A DNA stretch of 64,000 bases. It comes from Jeotgalicoccus halotolerans (lineage in GTDB: Bacteria; Bacillota; Bacilli; Staphylococcales; Salinicoccaceae). This document shows positions 45,385 through 53,875 of the stretch, piece by piece. Each line of letters opens with the position of its first letter. Position 1 is the first letter of the stretch. The notes below the pieces were generated by a model. It was not told the origin of the DNA. It searched no databases and saw only the letters and a program-made list of their open reading frames with translations. Made by a program: the position numbers and the translations under genes. Location of the stretch: assembly GCF_003387165.1 (NCBI RefSeq), contig NZ_QUMW01000013.1:62001-126000 (forward strand), written 5' to 3'.

Positions 45385-45429
45385 ATACCTTGCGGGGTAT
45401 TTGACTCTTCGGATTTTTTAATATAAGAT
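45385..45429 (+). promoter_or_regulatory. cstR promoter with CstR operator
   Basis: Operator ATACCTTGCGGGGTAT (45385-45400) abuts TTGACT (45401-45406). After a 17-nt spacer, TAAGAT (45424-45429) is the -10 box. This layout implies that CstR represses its own gene. Confidence 0.82.
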
Positions 45430-45461
45430 ATTGCATGAATAAAAGTGAAAAGAGGATGTAT

Positions 45462-45746
45462 ATGTCTGCTGAAGAGAAAAGTTATGTATATGATAAAGCG
45501 ATTATTAATCGTATTAATCGGCTGCAGGGACAAATTAACGGTGCAAAAAAAATGATGGAAGATGGTGAAAACTGCAGAGATGTAGTAACCCAGCTGAGTG
45601 CGGCAAAAAATGCGCTCGACCGGACAATGAATGTTATCATCAGTGAAAACCTGGTCGAATGTGTGAAAGAAGCAATGGTACATCCAGATCAGAATACAGA
45701 TGATTTAATTAAAGAAGCTGTAGAATTATTAAATAAAAGCAGATAA
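45462..45746 (+). CDS. cstR: Persulfide-sensing repressor CstR (CsoR family)
   Basis: 94 residues from ATG 45462 after AGAGGA. CsoR-family four-helix repressor: INRINRLQGQINGAKKMMEDGENC and DRTMNVIISENLVECV. It has the two thiols Cys38 and Cys67, spaced 29 apart as in S. aureus CstR (31/60), and lacks the His of copper-sensing CsoR. Di- and trisulfide formation between these thiols releases DNA. It controls the downstream cstA-cstB-tauE genes. Confidence 0.93.
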   Translation: MSAEEKSYVYDKAIINRINRLQGQINGAKKMMEDGENCRDVVTQLSAAKNALDRTMNVIISENLVECVKEAMVHPDQNTDDLIKEAVELLNKSR

Positions 45747-45775
45747 GATTCTGCTTTTAATTTTAAAATCTAACA

Positions 45776-45834
45776 TACCCTATGGGGTATTTGACAAAAA
45801 TAATTACACTTGTTAACATACCCCTATAGGTATT
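45776..45834 (+). promoter_or_regulatory. cstA promoter flanked by two CstR operators
   Basis: Operators ATACCCTATGGGGTAT (45776-45791) and ATACCCCTATAGGTAT (45819-45834) bracket TTGACA (45792-45797), a 17-nt spacer and TAACAT (45815-45820). The first operator abuts -35 and the second overlaps the end of -10, so CstR binding would block polymerase. Confidence 0.88.
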
Positions 45835-45855
45835 TAAAAGAGAGGAAGTTATAAA

Positions 45856-46959
45856 TTGAAACAAACTGCTTATCATATGAATGACACAGATGAACTGCTG
45901 CAGGCGGGAGAGTATCTGCTGGATGTCAGAGAGAACTTTGAATATGACATGGGCCATGTTTCCCAGGCTAAACATATTCCATTACAGGAACTTAGTCACC
46001 GTTTGGAAGAATTACCGGCAGATAAGACTATATTTACTTATTGCAAAAGTGGAAGACGAAGTGAAACGGCAGCGGAACTGCTGAAAGCAAACGGCTTTAA
46101 TGCTGTTAGCCTGAATGGCGGATTTTCTGCTTATACAGGAGAATTTAACAGTGCAGAAACTGGAACGGATTATTCTGCGTCCAGCTCTAAAGCTGATGAG
46201 GACAATATTAATATCGACCCTGAAAGATTAAAAATTGAAGCGTACGGGCTGCAATGTCCGGGGCCGTTGCTTAAAGTAAATGAAGTGATGGAAGACTTGG
46301 AAACAGGGAAGCAGATGGAAATTAAAGTGACAGACCCCGGCTTTTCGACTGATGTTGAAGCATGGGCGAAAAAGAAAGGTCATGCAGTAGTAAAAAATGA
46401 ATTAGCAGATGGACATGTAACGGCAGTACTTCAAAAAAACGATGTACTAACGACATCTGCTTCTGATGGTTATCAGATGAAAGAGACAAAAGACGGGGCG
46501 ACAATGGTTGTATTCAGCGGTGACATGGACAAAGCGCTTGCTTCATTTATTATTGCAAGTGGTGCCCGAGGTATGGGGAAAGACGTCACAATGTTCTTTA
46601 CGTTCTGGGGATTGAATGTAATTAAAAATCCCAATGCAGCTAAAAAGAATAAAAAAGGACTGGATAAAATATTCAGTATGATGATGCCGAAGTCGGCATC
46701 TAAACTGCCTATTTCTAAAATGAATATATTTGGTATGGGGTCTAAGATGATTCAGCATGTAATGAAGAAGAAAAAAGTTGACGCTTTATCAGAAATGATT
46801 ACAAAAGCAGATCAGCTGGGCGTTAAGATGGTTGCCTGCACCATGAGCATGGATATTATGGCAGTCGATAAAGATGAGCTATTACCGAATGTGGAGCTCG
46901 GCGGAGTAGGGACTTATCTCGGAGATGCAGAAAACGGAAATCTTAATCTGTTCATATAG
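45856..46959 (+). CDS. cstA: CstA: rhodanese-TusA-DsrE fusion sulfurtransferase
   Basis: 367 residues, start TTG 45856 after AGAGAGGAAG. Three sulfur-carrier modules in order: rhodanese with Cys63 (YCKSGRRS), TusA with Cys134 (LQCPGP), and DsrE/DsrE2-like with Cys328 (ACTMSMDIM). S. aureus CstA has the same layout and accepts persulfide sulfur from low-molecular-weight thiols. It lies directly behind two CstR operators and 32 bp before cstB. Confidence 0.93.
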   Translation: MKQTAYHMNDTDELLQAGEYLLDVRENFEYDMGHVSQAKHIPLQELSHRLEELPADKTIFTYCKSGRRSETAAELLKANGFNAVSLNGGFSAYTGEFNSAETGTDYSASSSKADEDNINIDPERLKIEAYGLQCPGPLLKVNEVMEDLETGKQMEIKVTDPGFSTDVEAWAKKKGHAVVKNELADGHVTAVLQKNDVLTTSASDGYQMKETKDGATMVVFSGDMDKALASFIIASGARGMGKDVTMFFTFWGLNVIKNPNAAKKNKKGLDKIFSMMMPKSASKLPISKMNIFGMGSKMIQHVMKKKKVDALSEMITKADQLGVKMVACTMSMDIMAVDKDELLPNVELGGVGTYLGDAENGNLNLFI

Positions 46960-46991
46960 AAATTTTAAATAAAAAGAGGAGAGTATATAAA

Positions 46992-48353
46992 ATGTATTTT
47001 AAACAATTTTACGATCAAAAACTTTCGCAAACGTCATATATGGTTGCATGCCAGCAGACAAAAGAAGCTATCATCATCGATCCAAAACGCGTGCTTGATG
47101 AATATAAAGAAACAGCAGATGCAGAAGGATTTAAAATTACACAAGCAACGGAAACACATATTCATGCTGATTTTGCCTCGGGTCTCCGTGACGCTGCGAG
47201 AGTTTTCGGTGCTAAACTGTACGTATCCGATGAAGGCGATGAAAATTGGAAGTATCAGAATGTTCCTGAAGAGACTGTATTTCTTAAAGAGGGAGATACT
47301 ATCAAGGTTGGTAAAGTCGAATTAAGTGTCATCCACACGCCGGGACATACCCCGGAGAGTATATCGTTTGTATTGACTGACCGCGGAGGCGGCAGTGAGG
47401 AACCAATGGGTATATTTACCGGAGACTTTTTATTTGTCGGTGATATCGGACGTCCTGACTTGCTTGAAGAGGCAGCGAACATGGAAGGAACTACAGAAGA
47501 AGGTGCAAATGCCATGTTTGATTCGTTGAAAAAATTGGATAACTATCCTGACTTCCTCCAAGTATGGCCAGGTCACGGGGCAGGCAGTGCATGCGGTAAA
47601 TCCCTAGGTGCTGTACCTCTGTCTGCGCTCGGCTATGAGAAGAAAAATAACTGGGTTTTCAAATATGAAGATAAAGAGGCATTTATCAACGAATTGACAA
47701 GTGATCAGCCGGAACCTCCAAGTTATTTTGCACAAATGAAAAAAGTGAATCAGGAAGGACTGCCTGAATTCAAAATGAGAAAAATAGATGTGGGGACACC
47801 GGAAGTATTACCGGGACAGCTCTTCGATTTAAGAAGTAAAGAAGAATTTAAAGAAGGATTTAAAAAAGGTGCAATTAATATTCCTTATAATAGAAAATTT
47901 CTTCAGTTTGCAGGATGGTGCATCAATTACGATGAACCAATGACTGTTATTGCGGATCCAGACTTGAGTGAAACACTGCAGAAAGACTTTGCATCCATCG
48001 GCTTTGATAATCTTCAGCTGATTGTGCCAAGCGATCAGGCAGAACAGTACTTTAATGATTCTTATAAAAATATTGCACCGGAAGATTTTACTGAAAATGC
48101 AGAAGATAAATCTGTTCTTGATGTGCGTTCAACTGCGGAATACAAAGAAGGAAATCTTAATCAGGCAGAGCATGTTCATTTTGGCCAACTTCAGGATAAA
48201 GAGATTCCATTTGATAAAGAAGAAGAAATATATATTCACTGCCAAACGGGAGTCCGCTCAGCAATCGCAATGAGTGTGCTTAAAGCCCGCGGATTCGATA
48301 ACATTATAAATATCGAAAAAGGATATGCAGGCATTAAAGAAGCGTTGAGATAA
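46992..48353 (+). CDS. cstB: CstB: persulfide dioxygenase-sulfurtransferase
   Basis: 453 residues. An N-terminal metallo-beta-lactamase persulfide dioxygenase has iron ligands in THIHADFASG (His56, His58, Asp60), TPGHTPES and WPGHGAGS. A degenerate middle rhodanese is followed by a C-terminal rhodanese with active Cys417 (HCQTGVRSA). It oxidises thiol persulfides, and the S. aureus enzyme yields thiosulfate. Its stop overlaps the tauE start by 1 bp. Confidence 0.94.
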   Translation: MYFKQFYDQKLSQTSYMVACQQTKEAIIIDPKRVLDEYKETADAEGFKITQATETHIHADFASGLRDAARVFGAKLYVSDEGDENWKYQNVPEETVFLKEGDTIKVGKVELSVIHTPGHTPESISFVLTDRGGGSEEPMGIFTGDFLFVGDIGRPDLLEEAANMEGTTEEGANAMFDSLKKLDNYPDFLQVWPGHGAGSACGKSLGAVPLSALGYEKKNNWVFKYEDKEAFINELTSDQPEPPSYFAQMKKVNQEGLPEFKMRKIDVGTPEVLPGQLFDLRSKEEFKEGFKKGAINIPYNRKFLQFAGWCINYDEPMTVIADPDLSETLQKDFASIGFDNLQLIVPSDQAEQYFNDSYKNIAPEDFTENAEDKSVLDVRSTAEYKEGNLNQAEHVHFGQLQDKEIPFDKEEEIYIHCQTGVRSAIAMSVLKARGFDNIINIEKGYAGIKEALR

Positions 48354-49132
48354 TGGATATCACATTTATGATTGTTATATTTTTAATTGGTTTTATCGGT
48401 TCTTTTATATCAGGTATGGTAGGAATCGGCGGTTCTATTATAAAATATCCGATGCTGCTCTATATACCTGCCATGTTTGGATTCGCTTCATTCACACCCC
48501 ATGAAGTGGCAGGTATCAGTGCGGTGCAGGTATTTTTTGCTACGATAGGCGGTGTCTTGGCCTATAAAAACAGCGGTTATTTGAATATAAAACTGATACT
48601 TTATATGGGCGGCGCAATACTGCTCGGCAGTCTCCTTGGAGCCTACGGTTCCGGCTTTCTTACGGAAAGTCAGATTAATATCGTCTATGCGGTACTTGCA
48701 ACAATTGCAGTTGTAATGATGTTTATGCCTAAAAAGGAAGTGCCTTTTTCACCTGGAGACGACCTTCAGTTCAATAGATTTCTAGCTGCGGGACTTGCCT
48801 TTATCACCGGAACAGCTTCGGGAATTGTCGGGGCAGCAGGTGCCTTTATATTAGTGCCGATTATGCTCGTCGTTCTTAAAATACCGACACGAATCACGAT
48901 TGCAACGAGCCTTGCAGTGACTTTTATTTCTTCTATCGGAACAACAGCGGGGAAAATATTGACGGAGCAGGTATTGTACGGACCTGCAGTGATTATGATT
49001 GCAGCGAGTCTCCTCGCAGCTCCGCTCGGAGCGAAAGCCGGACAGAAAATTAATGTGACTGTTTTGCAATGGATTCTGGGGTTGCTCATTTTAGGAACAG
49101 CCGTAAAAATATGGCTGGAAATATTTATATAG
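48353..49132 (+). CDS. tauE: TauE/SafE-family sulfite/thiosulfate exporter
   Basis: 259 residues with about eight membrane segments and the Gly-rich repeats FISGMVGIGGSIIKYPM and TGTASGIVGAAGAFILVP typical of TauE/SafE. In this operon it probably exports the sulfite or thiosulfate formed by CstB. In S. aureus the tauE gene is divergent from cstA; here it is third in the operon. No sqr gene follows. Confidence 0.9.
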   Translation: MDITFMIVIFLIGFIGSFISGMVGIGGSIIKYPMLLYIPAMFGFASFTPHEVAGISAVQVFFATIGGVLAYKNSGYLNIKLILYMGGAILLGSLLGAYGSGFLTESQINIVYAVLATIAVVMMFMPKKEVPFSPGDDLQFNRFLAAGLAFITGTASGIVGAAGAFILVPIMLVVLKIPTRITIATSLAVTFISSIGTTAGKILTEQVLYGPAVIMIAASLLAAPLGAKAGQKINVTVLQWILGLLILGTAVKIWLEIFI

Positions 49133-49156
49133 CTAGAAAATCGAGAAAACTTATGT

Positions 49157-49255
49157 AACTGGCGAACGAAACATTTTATAGAAACTGCAAAAGAACTCTT
49201 AAAGCTTGGTGTTCCATATTCTAAGCAGTCGTTAATTTATCTGGATAGAAGATAA
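49157..49255 (+). pseudogene. Possible gene remnant downstream of tauE
   Basis: A 32-codon open frame reads NWRTKHFIETAKELLKLGV then PYSKQSLIYLDRR, stop. It is protein-like but has no start or ribosome site. The family is not recognised; it resembles C-terminal tails of Rpn-type transposase/nuclease relics only loosely. Confidence 0.25.
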
Positions 49256-49262
49256 ATATTTA

Positions 49263-49308
49263 AAACCTTCAGTGAGATGAGGAGTGCCCGTCTCGCTGAA
49301 GGTTTTTT
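49263..49308 (+). terminator. Terminator of the cst operon
   Basis: AACCTTCAG-GAGA and TCTC-CTGAAGGTT with a 13-nt loop, followed by TTTTT. Confidence 0.82.
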
Positions 49309-49315
49309 GTATAAA

Positions 49316-50311
49316 CTAGCTGTTTTTTAAGTTAACAATCGTGCGGCCTCTGACTTTGCCGTCGATAATATCGTGAAACACCTGTGGCAATTCCTCGAGA
49401 CTCACTTCGTTGACGACTTCTTTTGTATGAATGTCCAGTTTTAAATCATTCGCTAATCTGTCCCAGACTTTTTTACGTTTTTCCATCGGGTAAAAAACGG
49501 AGTCCACTCCGAGCCAGTGAATGCCGCGTCCGATGAACGGGAGAACCGTTGTACGGACTTGAATGCCGCCGACAAGACCGAATGTTGCAAGTGCACCTTC
49601 GGGTTTAAGGCTCTTAATAATATATTCTGTCGTCTTGCCGCCGACCGGGTCAATAGCTGCCTGATACACAGGTTTTACAACCGGTTTGCTATCCTGGTTG
49701 ATTACTTCGTCACGATGAATCACTTTTGCTGCGCCGATTGATTTTAAATAGTCAGCTTCATCCATACTGCCGGTGCTTGCAACAACATTGTAACCTGCTG
49801 AAGACAGCATATTAACGGATAAACTGCCTGTACCGCCGGAAGCACCGGCAACCAGAACATCACCATTATCAGGATGCATGCCTGTCTGTTCGAGCTTCGT
49901 AATTGAAATACCAGCCGTTAAACCGGCTGTACCAAGTTCCATCGACTCTTTTAAAGTCATGCCTTCAGGTAAAGGTAAAACCCATTCGGCCGGAACACGT
50001 GCAATTTCAGAAAAACCGCCTGAAATTCCCGTGCCGATTTTGTAGCTCGTCGCGATGACAGCATCGCCTTTTTTAAACTTGTCATCTTTTGACTCGATAA
50101 CCTCACCGGCAAGATCAATGCCCGGGATAATCGGGAAATACTCCGCAATTTCCCCTTTTGCCGCTACCATGCCATCTTTATAATTGACGCTGGAATAATG
50201 CACGTCGATTAAAACGTCACCTTCGGTTAAATCTTCTATTTCGAGCACCTTGATGCTCATCTCAGTACCTTCATCAGTTTTATCAGCAACTAAAGCTTTG
50301 AAAGAATCCAT
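49316..50311 (-). CDS. YhdH/YhfP-family quinone oxidoreductase (acrylyl-CoA reductase-like)
   Basis: 331-residue zinc-free medium-chain dehydrogenase. N-terminal DVHYSSVNYKDGMVAAKGE and IPGIDLAGEV are characteristic of the YhdH/YhfP group, and the NADPH-binding VAGASGGTGSLSVNMLSSAGY lies near residue 152. It probably reduces a small enal or acryloyl thioester. AGGAGGTTTACA precedes the ATG. Monocistronic. Confidence 0.92.
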   Translation of the reverse strand: MDSFKALVADKTDEGTEMSIKVLEIEDLTEGDVLIDVHYSSVNYKDGMVAAKGEIAEYFPIIPGIDLAGEVIESKDDKFKKGDAVIATSYKIGTGISGGFSEIARVPAEWVLPLPEGMTLKESMELGTAGLTAGISITKLEQTGMHPDNGDVLVAGASGGTGSLSVNMLSSAGYNVVASTGSMDEADYLKSIGAAKVIHRDEVINQDSKPVVKPVYQAAIDPVGGKTTEYIIKSLKPEGALATFGLVGGIQVRTTVLPFIGRGIHWLGVDSVFYPMEKRKKVWDRLANDLKLDIHTKEVVNEVSLEELPQVFHDIIDGKVRGRTIVNLKNS

Positions 50312-50500
50312 TGTAAACCTCCTAAGAATATCATTGTTTATATCTTCCCTGAGACAGAAGAGTGTAATCGTTAAATAAATAAAATAAGTATCTGTTTATT
50401 TATCACAATCCTTTTGTATACGCTTTCATGTAATTACTTGCAATATTTAGATGATGTAAATATACTCAAATTGTATTCATTATTCTCTAGGAGGAGTTAC

Positions 50501-51688
50501 ATGTCAAAACAAATTTTTGAGATTGATTTAACTAAGAAAATGCATGAACAAAAGCACCCTGGTCACAATCGCTGGCACCCTGACATTCCTGCGGCCTTCT
50601 CCGTAAACCCAGGCGAATCATTTAAACTTGAATGCCTCGACTGGACAGACGGTCAGATTTCAAATAACGACGACCCTTCAGATATTGCAGATGTAAACTT
50701 AAAACGCGTTCACGTATTGAGCGGTCCCGTCCATATTAATGGTGTAGAACCTGGTGATTTACTCGTTGTTGATATTTTAGATATTGGCACATTCAGTGCA
50801 CATGAGTGGGGTTTTAACGGTATTTTTGCTAAAGAAAATGGCGGAAGTTTCCTGGTAGATCATTATCCTAATGCTGCGAAATCAATTTGGGATTTTGAAG
50901 GAATTTACGCAACGAGCAGACATGTGCCTAACGTTAAATTTGCAGGTATTATCCATCCCGGTTTAATCGGTGTTGCGCCGTCTCAGGAGTTACTAGATAA
51001 GTGGAACAAAAGAGAGAAAGCCTTGGTGGATACTAATCCCGATCGTGTACCGGCACTTGCAGAGTTGCCGGATGCAGATTCTGTTGTCTTAGGGACATTA
51101 AAAGGAGAGGCTTTTGACCGTGTTGCAAGTGAGGGAGCAAGAACTGTTCCTCCTAGAGAAAATGGTGGTAACTGTGATATTAAAAATTTATCTAAAGGAT
51201 CGAGAATTTATTTCCCTGTATTTGTTGAGGGCGCTAAACTATCTGTTGGTGATCTTCACTTTTCACAAGGAGATGGAGAAATTACATTCTGCGGCGGGAT
51301 AGAAATGCCGGGATGGATTGAGCTTAAAGTAGACGTAATTAAAGGCGGTATGAAGAAGCATAAAATTGAACATAATCCTGCCTTCCAGCCGGGACCTGTA
51401 ATGCCTCATTATAATGAATATCTAGTTTTCCAAGGCATTTCAGTTAATGAGTTTTCAGGCGATCAGACTTATCTAGATGCGAATACTGCATACAGAAACG
51501 CATGTCTAAACGCTATCGAGTATTTAAAAACGCGTGGTTTCACTGGAGAGCAGGCATATATGCTGTTAGGATCAGCACCTGTACAGGGGAATATTGCAGG
51601 GATAGTCGATATTCCTAATGCATGCTGTACGTTATCTCTTCCTAAAGAAATTTTTGATGAAAATATCATTCCGGAAATCGAGAAATAA
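50501..51688 (+). CDS. fmdA: Formamidase / acetamidase FmdA
   Basis: 395 residues from ATG 50501 (MSKQIFEIDLTKKM) after TAGGAGGAGTTAC; the in-frame upstream extension is rejected. Acetamidase/formamidase family: HNRWHPDIPA near the N-terminus, PGDLLVVDILDIG, HPGLIGVAPS, and GNCDIKNLSKGSRIYFPVFVEGAKLSVGDLHFSQGDGE with the metal-site residues. It hydrolyses short amides to ammonia and the acid. The FmdB gene follows at once. Confidence 0.95.
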   Translation: MSKQIFEIDLTKKMHEQKHPGHNRWHPDIPAAFSVNPGESFKLECLDWTDGQISNNDDPSDIADVNLKRVHVLSGPVHINGVEPGDLLVVDILDIGTFSAHEWGFNGIFAKENGGSFLVDHYPNAAKSIWDFEGIYATSRHVPNVKFAGIIHPGLIGVAPSQELLDKWNKREKALVDTNPDRVPALAELPDADSVVLGTLKGEAFDRVASEGARTVPPRENGGNCDIKNLSKGSRIYFPVFVEGAKLSVGDLHFSQGDGEITFCGGIEMPGWIELKVDVIKGGMKKHKIEHNPAFQPGPVMPHYNEYLVFQGISVNEFSGDQTYLDANTAYRNACLNAIEYLKTRGFTGEQAYMLLGSAPVQGNIAGIVDIPNACCTLSLPKEIFDENIIPEIEK

Positions 51689-51952
51689 ATGCCGAGATAT
51701 ACTTTTTTATGTAAGTCATGTGGAGAGTATGATGCATGGAAATCAATGTCCTCTGATGTTGCAAATGACGTCTGTCCGGAGTGTAATAAAGAAACAAAGC
51801 GTGTGTACAATGGATTTCAGCTAAGTAAAATGAACTCCAAGCTGAAAAGTCATATTGAACAGGGTATGACACCAAAAGTCGTAACTAAAAATAATCTGCC
51901 TCAAAGTAATATGAAGCAGCAAAACAGAAATCCGAGACCTTGGATGATGTAA
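51689..51952 (+). CDS. fmdB: FmdB-type zinc ribbon protein
   Basis: 87 residues. N-terminal zinc ribbon YTFLCKSCGEYDAW ... CPECNKE, then a basic, Asn/Pro/Met-rich tail. The ATG directly follows the fmdA TAA (TAAATG). FmdB regulates formamide genes in Methylophilus, but in most genomes its role as a regulator is only inferred from this linkage. Confidence 0.88.
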   Translation: MPRYTFLCKSCGEYDAWKSMSSDVANDVCPECNKETKRVYNGFQLSKMNSKLKSHIEQGMTPKVVTKNNLPQSNMKQQNRNPRPWMM

Positions 51953-51959
51953 TATAAGA

Positions 51960-52000
51960 AACTGTAAAGGTGGCTGCTGTATGCTTTTACAGTTTTTTTA
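51960..52000 (+). terminator. Terminator after fmdAB
   Basis: AACTGTAAA and TTTACAGTT with an 18-nt loop, then T-run. Confidence 0.8.
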
Positions 52001-52030
52001 ATATTTCAGGTTAATTAAGGAAAGAACCAG

Positions 52031-52191
52031 ATGAAAGTCATCACAGGTATGGACTCATTTAAAGGGAGCTTGTCTTCTATCGATTCGAATCAGGTAGTTG
52101 AAAAGAGTATAAAGCAGGTGTTCCGGAGTCTGTTGTAAAATCATTTGCTATTGCTGACGGCGGCGAGGGAACTAAGGTAAAAGTATACTAG
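52031..52191 (+). pseudogene. Glycerate kinase N-terminal remnant
   Basis: From ATG 52031: MKVITGMDSFKGSLSSIDSNQ then VVEKSIKQVF, matching the start of GlxK/GarK glycerate kinases (PDSFKGSLSS). A frameshift near 52124 moves the reading to PESVVKSFAIADGGEGTKVKVY, stop, which holds the family motif IADGGEGT. The remaining roughly 320 residues are missing. Confidence 0.9.
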
Positions 52192-52255
52192 GAAAACAGC
52201 CTCATATATTCGAGTATTTAAAATTTATCATATCACTCTTTGTTTTAGAATGAAG

Positions 52256-52280
52256 GTTTAAATGGTTTGAACAGGGGAAC
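52256..52280 (+). promoter_or_regulatory. Sigma-B-type promoter of sodC
   Basis: GTTTAA (52256-52261), 13-nt spacer, GGGAAC (52275-52280), 28 bp before the start codon. The -35 is a perfect sigma-B match. Confidence 0.75.
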
Positions 52281-52308
52281 AGGTTTATAAAAAGCTGGAG
52301 GGATTATT

Positions 52309-52857
52309 ATGAAGCGTTTGATGTACTTGCCAATGTTACTCGCGATTCTGGTACTCGCAGCATGCAGCGATGGTGAAGCGCCGACACAGGACCCGTCGGA
52401 AGAAATTGAAGTCACCATGATAAACGGCGATGAAGAAGAAATAGGCACAGCAACTTTCTCAGAAGCGGACGATGGATTAACAATCGCACTTGAAGCTGAA
52501 GGACTTGAAACCGGAATGCACGGCATTCATATTCATAATGCCGGAATGTGTGAAGGACCAGACTTTGAAACGGCCGGAGATCACTATAATCCGACAGATG
52601 CAGCTCACGGCTTTGATCATGAAGACGGACCTCATGCAGGAGATTTAGAAAATATTGAAGTTGCAGAAGATGGTACAGTTTCAACGGAAATTGATGCCGA
52701 GAATGTCTCTATTCTAGATGAAAATCTGGATACTACTTTGCTGACAGAAGAAGGCACTGCATTAATCATTCACTCAGGTGAAGATGATTATATGACACAG
52801 CCTTCAGGCGATGCTGGTACTCCAGTTGCTTGCGGTGTCATTTCAGAAGCTAAATAA
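52309..52857 (+). CDS. sodC: Lipoprotein Cu/Zn superoxide dismutase
   Basis: 182 residues, lipobox LAAC (Cys at about residue 19). Copper/zinc ligands are intact: HIH in GMHGIHIHNAG, His in GDHYNP, His in DAAHGF, His and Asp in GPHAGDLENI, and the last copper His in LIIHSGEDDY. Disulfide cysteines are in GMCEGPDF and VACGVI. The position of the active-site-rim Arg (usual GxRxACGVI) is Pro here (GTPVACGVI). Anchored outside the membrane, it removes external superoxide. RBS TGGAGG. Confidence 0.94.
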   Translation: MKRLMYLPMLLAILVLAACSDGEAPTQDPSEEIEVTMINGDEEEIGTATFSEADDGLTIALEAEGLETGMHGIHIHNAGMCEGPDFETAGDHYNPTDAAHGFDHEDGPHAGDLENIEVAEDGTVSTEIDAENVSILDENLDTTLLTEEGTALIIHSGEDDYMTQPSGDAGTPVACGVISEAK

Positions 52858-52869
52858 TTTTAAATGAAA

Positions 52870-52908
52870 AAAGGCCGGGTAATCCTGAAGATGGATTATC
52901 CGGCCTTT
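52870..52908 (+). terminator. Terminator after sodC
   Basis: AAAGGCCGG-TAATCC, loop TGAAGAT, GGATTA-CCGGCCTTT. Confidence 0.8.
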
Positions 52909-52929
52909 CGTTAGGTTGAAGATAGTGCC

Positions 52930-53207
52930 GGGGTTGGTATGATAGTGTTTCATGTGTATCCGGCGGTGCTGGGGTTGGTATGATCGAAACTCATGTGTAT
53001 CCCAAGGTCCTGGGGTTGGCATGATCGAAACTCATGTGTATCCCAAGGTCCTGGGGTTGGCATGATTGAATCTCATGTGTATCCCAAGGTCCTGGGGTTG
53101 GCATGATTGAATCTCATGTGTATCCCAAGGTCCCGGGGTTGGCATGATTGAATCTCATGTGTATCCCAAGGTCCCGGGGTTGGCATGATTGAATCTCATG
53201 TGTATCC
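52930..53207 (+). repeat. Tandem array of seven 41-bp units
   Basis: GGGGTTGG recurs at 52930, 52971, 53012, 53053, 53094, 53135 and 53176, exactly 41 bp apart. Each unit has CATGA and TCATG around a 7-nt centre, framed by GGGG and CCC, so each could form a hairpin. Units 1-2 and the ends are the most diverged. No unique spacers exist, so it is not CRISPR. It fills the gap between sodC and the convergent thiol operon. Single relatives occur at 14836-14900 and 30933-30967. Confidence 0.95.
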
Positions 53208-53227
53208 AATCCCCCAAAAATCATTCC

Positions 53228-53875
53228 TTATTCAGCGTCCTGCCCTTCATGGTAAATTTTCTCTAGTGCTTCTTCGAATAATTCGACAGGCTGCGCACCT
53301 GAGATAGAATATTTATCGTTTACCAGGAAGAATGGTACGCCCTGGACTCCTAATTGTGATGCCTGCGAGATGTCGACATTGACGTCCTGTTTATACTGGT
53401 CGCTGTTGATGATACCGCGCACAGTATCACCCTCTAAACCGACTGATTCTGACAAGCGGACGAGTGTTTCTTCATCATTCAGCACTTCACCGTTTGTGAA
53501 GTGTGCATCGTAGAGTGCTTTAAAGAAGTCAGTGCCTTTAGCTTGTTCTTTAGCATACTGGAACACGCGGTGAGCGTCGAATGTATTCGTTAATTTAGCG
53601 ATATCATAGTTAATTTCAACGCCTGCTTTTTCAGCTGTTTCTATTACTTGTGAAAACATACCTTTAGCGCGTTCAGCAGGAATGCCTTTCATTTTAGCAA
53701 AAGTTTCAGCGTAAGTTTCACCCGGTGTGTATTCGGCGTCCGGCATCAGCTGGAAGCTCTTGTATTCAATTTCGACTTCGTCTTTATGTGCGAATGTTTT
53801 AAGCGCGTTATCTAAGTTCGCCTGTCCTATAAAGCAGAATGGACATACGAAATCTGACCAGATTGTAATTTTCAT
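53228..53875 (-). CDS. DsbA-family oxidoreductase, FrnE-like
   Basis: 215 residues, no signal peptide, so cytoplasmic. Thioredoxin fold with active site SDFVCPFCFIGQ near the N-terminus and the FrnE-type helical insert; the cis-Pro region is GVQGVPFFLVNDKYSISGAQP. It probably handles disulfide exchange under oxidative stress. Its ATG overlaps the stop of the small upstream gene (TAATG). Confidence 0.92.
   Translation of the reverse strand: MKITIWSDFVCPFCFIGQANLDNALKTFAHKDEVEIEYKSFQLMPDAEYTPGETYAETFAKMKGIPAERAKGMFSQVIETAEKAGVEINYDIAKLTNTFDAHRVFQYAKEQAKGTDFFKALYDAHFTNGEVLNDEETLVRLSESVGLEGDTVRGIINSDQYKQDVNVDISQASQLGVQGVPFFLVNDKYSISGAQPVELFEEALEKIYHEGQDAE

Noticed and set aside
52930-53207. CRISPR array
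   Set aside because: The 41-bp units are contiguous with no unique spacers, and no cas genes are present.
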